Source of the DNA: CAYMRB01 sp964392615
GTDB lineage: Bacteria > Planctomycetota > UBA8108
Reading direction: 5' to 3'
NCBI GenBank assembly: GCA_964392615.1
Contig: CAYMRB010000250.1
Location: 1 to 14,849 of the forward strand
DNA: 14,849 bases
Shown here piece by piece: positions 6,413 to 11,571 of the stretch. The position numbers and the translations under genes are program-made. Numbering within the stretch: position 1 is the stretch's first letter; each line of letters opens with the position of its first letter. A model generated the notes under the pieces. That model made no database searches, was not told where the DNA came from, and saw nothing but the letters and a program-made list of their open reading frames with translations.

Positions 6413-7165
6413 CTACTCGGTGACGACGTCGGCGCTCCAGCCGTCGTAGTCGCCGTCGTGCGTCTCGGCGAGGTCGGTGAGTTCCAGGGTGAGCTCGTGG
6501 ACCGTGGTCGGATCGACGGGGCTTTCGCGGACGAACTCGACGCCGAACGGACGCGGGCGCTCGGAGTCCTCCGACTCCGTCGCGATCGTGAAGTCGCGCT
6601 CCGCGAGCGCGCTGCGGAATTCCGCGCGCTTCGCCGCCGTCAGGAACGACGCGGTGTGGGTCACCGGTCGCGGCGTCTCCAGCGTATCTCCGCTCTCGAC
6701 GAGCGATTCGATCACGCTCTCGTTGATCGCGAAGCGGAACTCGATCTCGGACGGGTAGAGGATGTCGAAGTACACGTCCCACTCAGCGTCTTCCCGATGC
6801 TCGATTTCGAGCTCGGGCGCAACGCCGAAGAGGACCTTCTCGACGGCCAGCATCGCCTCGTCGGAATCGTGGGCCGCAGAGTAGAAGAAGAACGTGTTCT
6901 TCCCACCGCGGGACGCGAAGCCGACGGATTCCGCGCGGATCGCGTCACCGACGCTCGCCGCCAGTTTGGCCCAGAGCTCCTGGGCCGCGTGCAGCTCCTC
7001 GTCGTCCGCGATGCCGTCCTCGTCCGGCTTGCCTACAGGCACCGAAACCGTCATCAAGACGGGCAGATCGGCGCGCGGCGCGTCGTCTTCGAAGCGCAGG
7101 TTACAGACGACGAACGCGGGGCGGTCGTCGATCTCGCATTCGTAGCTGAATAGGTCGTCCGACAT
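6413..7165 (-). CDS. DUF695 and RraB-like fusion protein
   Basis: The 250-residue acidic, soluble product has two parts. Residues about 1-130 match the DUF695 pattern: an opening YECEIDDRPAFVVCNLRF, the VPVGKPDEDGIADDEEL segment, and AESVGFASRGGKNTFFFYS, like the VGR...R.FYFY core. Residues about 150-250 resemble RraB-type ribonuclease E inhibitor domains: HTASFLTAAKRAEFRSALAER, a short loop, PFGVEFVRESPVDP, and a C-terminal HDGDYDGW motif. RraB proteins bind and modulate RNase E; whether this protein does so is inference. The start at 7165 begins MSDDLFSYE and has no clear Shine-Dalgarno sequence. An upstream in-frame ATG at 7219 would add a Cys-containing leader that looks unlike the family. 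It precedes uxaC by 31 bases, without an obvious functional link. Confidence 0.82.
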   Translation of the reverse strand: MSDDLFSYECEIDDRPAFVVCNLRFEDDAPRADLPVLMTVSVPVGKPDEDGIADDEELHAAQELWAKLAASVGDAIRAESVGFASRGGKNTFFFYSAAHDSDEAMLAVEKVLFGVAPELEIEHREDAEWDVYFDILYPSEIEFRFAINESVIESLVESGDTLETPRPVTHTASFLTAAKRAEFRSALAERDFTIATESEDSERPRPFGVEFVRESPVDPTTVHELTLELTDLAETHDGDYDGWSADVVTE

Positions 7166-7214
7166 ATCGGGCGCGAGCGTACAGCAATGCGGCAGGTCTG
7201 TCACCTCCGAAAAC

Positions 7215-7272
7215 GGCATGGGCTGACCACGCCCGACGTAGCCATCGACGATCGCTCCTGGCAGCCCATGCC
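7215..7272. repeat. Perfect 11-bp inverted repeat in the divergent promoter region
   Basis: GGCATGGGCTG (7215-7225) is mirrored by CAGCCCATGCC (7262-7272) with 36 bases between. It sits between the divergent starts at 7165 (minus) and 7420 (plus). It could be an operator half-site pair or a stem in the minus-strand leader. Nothing else indicates which. Confidence 0.5.
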
Positions 7273-7281
7273 CGCGGGGTT

Positions 7282-7314
7282 GGAGCTGACCGCTGCGCGG
7301 TAGCTCAACTCCGC
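7282..7314 (-). repeat. REP-like palindromic element, copy 1
   Basis: Read on the minus strand, the first 29 bases match copy 2 at 10383-10416 except for two substitutions, and both continue into CTCC. The element folds into an imperfect stem: GAGCTACCGC pairs with GCGGTCAGCTC, with one bulged base and a three-base loop. Both copies are intergenic, as expected of REP/BIME-type repeats. Confidence 0.65.
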
Positions 7315-7341
7315 TGAACCTCCGCTGAACCTCCGCTGAAC
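7309..7341 (+). repeat. Three tandem copies of an 11-bp unit
   Basis: CTCCGCTGAAC occurs three times without a break, at 7309-7319, 7320-7330 and 7331-7341. The first copy overlaps the end of the REP-like palindrome, so the unit may have grown from its edge by slippage. Copy 2 of the palindrome lacks this tandem array. Confidence 0.8.
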
Positions 7342-7419
7342 CGGTTGCGCGCTGGAGCCGTCTCGCTCCGTGAATACGGCCGTCTGGCCGCCCGTCTACG
7401 CGCACAGTAGAATGCCGCA

Positions 7420-9447
7420 ATGTCGCAGCCCGAAGCCTCCTCTTTACAACTCGCGTACCAGCCGGGGCCGCGCCCTCGCCCCTACAACGTCCTGCTCGTG
7501 GTCGTCGATGATCTCAGCGCCCGCCACCTCAGCGCGTGGGGCTATGAGCGACGGACCTCGCCCCTCCTCGACCGCCGGTTGCAGTCCGCCACGGTGTTTC
7601 TCGACTGCCACTCGCCGGTGGGGTGGACCCTGCCGGCCTGCGCGTCGATCATCACCGGCCAGCTGCCGGATCAGCACGGTCTCTACGATCACAATCAGAA
7701 GTTCCGTCGTCTGAAGATCGGCCACTACCTCGGCGATGAGTACCTGCGCGTCGGGTACGCGAACAACGGCAACGTCGTCTCGGACGAGATCTCGCCGGAG
7801 TACTTGCACTCCCTCGGCTTCGAGCGGCGCCCGGCGAAGTGGCGGTTCTTCGGCTGGAACGACGGCTTCGACGAGTACACGTGGACGCACCGCGAGGACC
7901 ACGCGCGCCCGTTCGCGCTCGCGCGGTCCTTTCTCGAGGAGCGCAGCCGGGAGCAGGGCAAGCCGTGGTTCCTGTTCTTCCACTCGAATCTCGTCCACGA
8001 CTACCACATGGGGCGGGACGAATACCTCGACGTCGGTGAGTGGATCGACGACGAGGTCCACCCGGATCTCGTCTCCGTACGCGATGGCCCGGAGATCTGG
8101 CGCAACCCGCCGCCCGGCGTGACGTGGAAGCGTGAGCGTCGCGACATGATCGCGAAGTACGACGCCGGGATCCGCGCATACGACCGCAAGCTCGACGAGG
8201 TGTTCCAGCGCGTCGATTTCGACGACACGATCGTCGTGTTCATGTCCGACCACGGGGAGGGCTTCGAGCCCGAGCTCGGCCGCGTGCACCACTGTGGCCG
8301 GCTGCACGGTGATCTGACGCACGTGCCGCTCGCGATTTGGCTACCGCCCGCCGTGCGCGAACGGTACGAGCCACCTTCCGTCGTGCGCCACGCGTGCTCG
8401 ACCGTCGACGTCGTTCCGACGATCTTGACGCTTCTGGGCGACGCCGTCGCGGGATTCCCCGGACGTTTCCTGTTCGATCTGCCAACGCACCGACGGCTGA
8501 CCGGCGTCGATCGCGGCTACCTCTATTGGAACGAGGACTGCGTCCGCGAGAGCTACGACACGTGCAGTATCGAGATCCGCTCCGAGCGCGTGTTCCCGCT
8601 CACGCAGATCGCGGTGCGCAAGAACGATGCGACGAGGCATCACGCGTACAACCTCGCGTACGACCCGCTCCAGCACGACGATTTGTTGGCGGCCGGTCGC
8701 GGGCCGATCCCGGGATTCGAGCCCATCAGCTTCGTCGTCGCGATCAACGACTACGATGAGACGCGGCACAACCTCCTCGCGTCGCCGGTCGCGCAGTCTC
8801 GCGTCCACGAGCTCTACCTGGTCGAGAATCCCGGCAACTGCCGGTACACGAGCATCTCCGAGCTCTACGCCGACGCGCTCGCTCACGTGAAGAACGACCT
8901 CGTGCTGTTCGTTCACGAGGACGTCTACCTGCCGCCGGGGTGGGAGGAGCGATTCTTCGGGGCGCTTGTCGATCTCGAGGAGCGCGATCCGGAGTGGGGC
9001 GTGCTCGGGGCGGTCGGCGTCCTGCCGGTCGTGCGCGGCGAGCGGAAGCAGCTACGCGGCCATTGGTGCGATCCGAGCGGATACCACCGCATGGGGCCGC
9101 TGCCGCACGAGGTCGAGTCGCTCGACGAGCAGCTGCTCGGAGTCCGCCGTCACACGGGCGTCGGCTTCGATCCGAACCTGCCGGGCTTTCACTGCTACGG
9201 TATCGATCTCAGCCTGGCCGCTCGCGACGCGGGCCGGAAGACTTGGGCGATCGACGATTTCGTCTGGCACAAGCTCATGGATCGCCGCGGGCACCTGGTC
9301 GAGCGACGCGAGCGGTCGGACAAGATCGCGCGGCGGTGGGGCGAGGATTTCATGGCCGAGTTCCGGCCGAGCGCGGAGTACGTCGAAAAGAAATGGCGCC
9401 ACTATCTTCCCTTCCAGACGACGTCTTGGACCTGGGACGTCGATTGA
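7420..9447 (+). CDS. Sulfatase-like / glycosyltransferase fusion protein
   Basis: The 675-residue product has two domains and no signal peptide. Residues about 20-420 belong to the alkaline phosphatase/sulfatase superfamily: YNVLLVVVDDLS with metal ligands D30/D31, SPVGWTLPACASIITGQ around the nucleophile, FMSDHGEGFEPE with D277/H278, and HGDLTHVPL with H296. The nucleophile position, which is Cys or Ser in formylglycine sulfatases, is Thr70, as in lipid-head-group phosphotransferases and related hydrolases. Residues about 436-640 look like a StrF-type family 2 glycosyltransferase (Pfam Glyco_tranf_2_5): SFVVAINDYDETRHNLLASP, LVLFVHEDVYLPPGW with the acidic HED at 499-501, WGVLGAVGV, and LPGFHCYGIDLSLAARDAG. 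Without a leader it probably acts in the cytoplasm or at the inner face of the membrane. It overlaps the sulfotransferase by TTGA, suggesting shared glycan modification. Start is moderately sure; no strong Shine-Dalgarno sequence. Confidence 0.88.
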   Translation: MSQPEASSLQLAYQPGPRPRPYNVLLVVVDDLSARHLSAWGYERRTSPLLDRRLQSATVFLDCHSPVGWTLPACASIITGQLPDQHGLYDHNQKFRRLKIGHYLGDEYLRVGYANNGNVVSDEISPEYLHSLGFERRPAKWRFFGWNDGFDEYTWTHREDHARPFALARSFLEERSREQGKPWFLFFHSNLVHDYHMGRDEYLDVGEWIDDEVHPDLVSVRDGPEIWRNPPPGVTWKRERRDMIAKYDAGIRAYDRKLDEVFQRVDFDDTIVVFMSDHGEGFEPELGRVHHCGRLHGDLTHVPLAIWLPPAVRERYEPPSVVRHACSTVDVVPTILTLLGDAVAGFPGRFLFDLPTHRRLTGVDRGYLYWNEDCVRESYDTCSIEIRSERVFPLTQIAVRKNDATRHHAYNLAYDPLQHDDLLAAGRGPIPGFEPISFVVAINDYDETRHNLLASPVAQSRVHELYLVENPGNCRYTSISELYADALAHVKNDLVLFVHEDVYLPPGWEERFFGALVDLEERDPEWGVLGAVGVLPVVRGERKQLRGHWCDPSGYHRMGPLPHEVESLDEQLLGVRRHTGVGFDPNLPGFHCYGIDLSLAARDAGRKTWAIDDFVWHKLMDRRGHLVERRERSDKIARRWGEDFMAEFRPSAEYVEKKWRHYLPFQTTSWTWDVD

Positions 9448-10326
9448 TCCCACGACCGGTGTTCGTGGTCGGTTGCGCGCGGTCGGGGACGTCGATCTTC
9501 GGCGAGGCGCTGTCGGCCCATCCGGACGTCGCGTACCTCTTCGAGCTCAGCCCGATGTGGAAGCGCGTCGTCGAGGAAGGCGACGACCACCGGTTGACAG
9601 CGGATGCCGCGACGCCGCAGATCGCGACGCCGGTCTACGAGGCGCTGGCCGCCGAAGCCCTCGATGCGCGAGGCGACGAGGCGGGTGGGGGCGCGCGGGG
9701 GCCGGGGGGGGGGGGCCCCGCGGGGGGGGGGGCGGGGCGCCGACGAGGCGGGTGAGGGAGCCGTCATCGCCGAGAAGAATCCGAAGCACGTCTTGCGGTT
9801 GCCGTTTCTCGCGGCGCTTCTTCCGCACGCGCGTTTCCTGCACATCGTGCGCGACGGGCGAGACGTCTGTGCGTCGTTGATGTTCCGCAACCGCGGCGCG
9901 AACTGGGGCCATCTCGAGATTCCCGGCTGGCGCGATCTTCTCGAGCGCTACCCGCAGGAGAACTGGATCCGCTGCGCGCACCAATGGCACGACGCGGTCG
10001 CGATCGCGCGCAACGACGCTGTCGCGTTGGGCGATCGCTACATGGAAGTGCGCTACGAGGATCTGGTGTGCGATCCGGCGGCGACCGTCACCGCGAGCCT
10101 GCGCTTCTGCGGCCTCGACGCGTGCGACGAGGCCGCGGCGTTCTGGCCGCGCATCCAGGATGCGACCGCCGGCTCGTATCACGCGCGCAAGCAGGTGCGG
10201 CACTACGTCGAGAACCACACGAAGCGAGTGGGGCGCTTTCGCGAGAACCTCGACGACGAGCAGCTCGCGGCGGTCGAGGCGGTGTGCGGCGATCTGCTGC
10301 GCGAGCTGGGATACCCCGTGGAGTGA
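9444..10326 (+). CDS. Sulfotransferase with frame broken by a 67-bp G-rich insertion
   Basis: The N-terminal part reads RPVFVVGCARSGTSIFGEAL, the 5'-phosphosulfate loop that binds PAPS. The C-terminal part has ARFLHIVRDGRDVCASLMF, the 3'-phosphate site, then RYEDLVCDP and CGLD, as in Sulfotransfer_3-type enzymes that sulfate sugars or small molecules. The two parts are in different frames; as written the first ends at the TGA of 9753-9755. CGACGAGGCGGGTG occurs at 9674-9687 and 9741-9754, 67 bases apart. Collapsing the two copies gives one frame of 271 residues from TTG 9444, a normal family length. The TTG overlaps the upstream TGA and has GGGA six bases before it; an alternative ATG lies at 9393. 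No signal peptide or membrane segment is seen. The gene is real; whether the break is real is doubtful. Confidence 0.85.
9674..9754 (+). repeat. 14-bp direct repeat flanking a poly-G insert
   Basis: Two identical copies of CGACGAGGCGGGTG (9674-9687, 9741-9754) bracket 53 bases that are almost only G and C, with G12 at 9704-9715 and G11 at 9722-9732. The 67-base period is not a multiple of three and breaks the sulfotransferase. It looks like an assembly or sequencing artefact (poly-G), though a slippage-born insertion cannot be excluded. Confidence 0.85.
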
Positions 10327-10330
10327 ACAG

Positions 10331-10380
10331 CGTCGACTCGTCGCACGCCACGGTTCACCGCAGCGTGCGACGAGTCGGCG
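10331..10380. terminator. Long hairpin between convergent genes
   Basis: CGACTCGTCGCACGC (10334-10348) is perfectly complementary to 10363-10377. The stem extends to 18 pairs with one G-T wobble, and the 14-base loop holds a small CGGT/ACCG stem. It begins five bases after the sulfotransferase stop and lies before the sodN stop on the other strand. It can fold in either transcript and is likely a bidirectional terminator or mRNA-end stabiliser. There is no T tract on either side. Confidence 0.7.
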
Positions 10381-10382
10381 GC

Positions 10383-10416
10383 GCGGAGTTGAGCTGCCGC
10401 GTAGCGGTCAGTCTCC
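10383..10416 (+). repeat. REP-like palindromic element, copy 2
   Basis: This matches copy 1 (7282-7314, opposite strand) with two substitutions over the first 29 bases, then one inserted base before CTCC. It lies directly beyond the long hairpin and 18 bases before the sodN stop. The core GAGCTGCCGC pairs with GCGGTCAGTCTC only imperfectly. Confidence 0.65.
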
Positions 10417-10434
10417 GACCGGCCAGCCCGTGCT

Positions 10435-10941
10435 CTACTTGCCTTCCGGATGGTGCGACCGGATGTGCTTCAGGTCGTCGTCGTTGAAGTACAGCTTCGA
10501 GAACTGCACGACGAGCTCGCGCAGCTTCTCGACATGCGCCTGGTCCGTCGTCTGCTTGGCCTTCATCGCGTGGACGAGCATGCCGTGGAGAGTCGTCAAC
10601 TGGGCGACGTACTTCTCGTACGCGGCGCCGTCGGCGGGCGTCTTCGGCTTGACGCGCTGTGTCATGAAGTACTGCGTGACGATGTGCTGGATCTTGTTGG
10701 CATGCTCTTCCTTGTTCATCGTCCAGCGGATGATCTGGTTGACGTTGATCGGCTCCTGCTCGGCCAGCGTGCGCATCTGCGCCATCGATTTCTCGACGGT
10801 CGAGATGTCCTCGAGGAGCAGGTCGATACGGGTCGTGTCGCCGTAGATGCCGCACGGAATCTCGCAGTGCGACAGGACGACGGTGCGGTGGCCGACAAAC
10901 AAGACGAGCGCGAGCGCGATGACGAAGGCAGCCTTCTTCAC
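10435..10941 (-). CDS. sodN: Nickel superoxide dismutase with Sec signal peptide
   Basis: The 168-residue product starts with a signal peptide (MKKAAFVIALALVLFVG) and a signal peptidase I site after VVLS24. Cleavage there exposes HCEIPCGIY, the Ni-hook motif HCxxPCGxY, with mature His1, Cys2 and Cys6 as nickel ligands and Pro5, Gly7 and Tyr9 conserved. The helical body follows the family: DISTVEKSM, IIRWTMNKEEHANKIQHIV, QYFMTQRVKP, LVHAMKAKQTTD. The enzyme dismutates superoxide to peroxide and oxygen, here in the periplasm or outside. In Streptomyces the free His1 is made by removing a propeptide with the SodX peptidase; here a Sec signal would do that job, and no sodX is seen. The GTG start is supported by GGGAG six bases upstream. 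It shares a strand with the efflux genes but has its own 111-bp leader. Confidence 0.92.
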   Translation of the reverse strand: MKKAAFVIALALVLFVGHRTVVLSHCEIPCGIYGDTTRIDLLLEDISTVEKSMAQMRTLAEQEPINVNQIIRWTMNKEEHANKIQHIVTQYFMTQRVKPKTPADGAAYEKYVAQLTTLHGMLVHAMKAKQTTDQAHVEKLRELVVQFSKLYFNDDDLKHIRSHHPEGK

Positions 10942-10947
10942 GGTGAT

Positions 10948-10952
10948 CTCCC
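10948..10952 (-). promoter_or_regulatory. Ribosome binding site of sodN
   Basis: Read on the minus strand this is GGGAG, six bases before the GTG at 10941. It decides for this start, which also gives the short basic n-region expected of a signal peptide. Confidence 0.75.
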
Positions 10953-10997
10953 TTTTTCTGATTGTGAAAGGCGGGGTGCTACGTGCAGCCTCGATGA

Positions 10998-11024
10998 TGC
11001 ACGAAGCTGGGGTGCACGCAAGCT
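10998..11024. repeat. Direct repeat upstream of sodN, candidate operator
   Basis: TGCACGAAGCT (10998-11008) recurs as TGCACGCAAGCT (11013-11024), one inserted base apart. The inverted hexamer CGTGCA lies close by at 10982-10987. The group is 41-83 bases upstream of the sodN start, where a regulator could bind. I recognise no known Nur or Fur box in it. Confidence 0.35.
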
Positions 11025-11052
11025 CGTCGCGGTCTTTGCCGTCGGGGTCGGC

Positions 11053-11571
11053 TCAGAACGGGAAACGCCCCTCGACGCGCTCGTAGGTCGCGCTCATGAT
11101 CTGCCAGCCCTCGCTGTCCGACGCGAGCTCGGCGGCGATGCGGACGGAGACGCGCTGCTCCGTCTCAGGCTGCTCGGGCGAGTTCGGATCGACTGCCGCG
11201 AACCGTGCCAGGAGCGACACCGACGCGGTCGGCGGGTCGTCCTCGCGGATCGTGATCGTCATCTCCTCCGGCGGCAGCTCGACGCGGTAGGGCCAGATGC
11301 CGGGGCCAGTCCTGCGGCTCTGCAGCAGGAGGACGCGCAGATACGCCGCGACCTCGCGCTTGCTGGCATGCTGCACGTCGCGGCCGCGCAGCGCGAAGTC
11401 GTCGTGTAGACCCGCGACGCAGTCGCCGACGTCCGGCTCGTTGAATCCGGCCGCCATCGCGTCGAGGCGCCAGCGGATGAGCGTCTCGTCCGAGACGAGC
11501 GATCGATAGAGGACGTAGGCTCCGATCGCCAGGACGGTCGCGATGAGAATGAGGCCGGCGATCTTCTTCAT
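11053..11571 (-). CDS. Membrane-anchored periplasmic protein, possibly NTF2-like
   Basis: The 172-residue product has an N-terminal hydrophobic anchor (MKKIAGLILIATVLAIGAYVLY) and no good signal peptidase site, so it probably stays tethered with its body in the periplasm. The body starts SDETLIRWRLDAMAAGFNEPDVGDCVAGLHDDFAL, a helix-rich layout like NTF2/SnoaL folds. It continues with beta strands (MTITIREDD, ASVSLLARFAAVD, QRVSVRIAAEL) and ends WQIMSATYERVEGRFPF. The fold is inferred from pattern only. Its ATG overlaps the stop of the RND permease gene as ATGA, so the two are translationally coupled and likely work together, perhaps as an accessory to the efflux pump. No function is assigned. 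Confidence 0.75.
   Translation of the reverse strand: MKKIAGLILIATVLAIGAYVLYRSLVSDETLIRWRLDAMAAGFNEPDVGDCVAGLHDDFALRGRDVQHASKREVAAYLRVLLLQSRRTGPGIWPYRVELPPEEMTITIREDDPPTASVSLLARFAAVDPNSPEQPETEQRVSVRIAAELASDSEGWQIMSATYERVEGRFPF

Noticed and set aside
5092..6423. Long open frame antisense to uxaC (443 codons, plus strand)
   Set aside because: Its product is Arg/Val/Glu-biased with no family likeness, and it mirrors the real uxaC codons; it is a shadow caused by high third-position GC.
7420..8700. Formylglycine-dependent sulfatase
   Set aside because: The C/S-x-P-x-R signature is absent; the site reads T-L-P-A-C, so only sulfatase-like superfamily membership is claimed.
9604..10326. Separate gene starting at the ATG of 9604
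   Set aside because: Its first about 45 residues are Arg/Gly-rich translation of the wrong frame and the G-rich insert; the true N-terminus is the PAPS-binding part starting near 9444.
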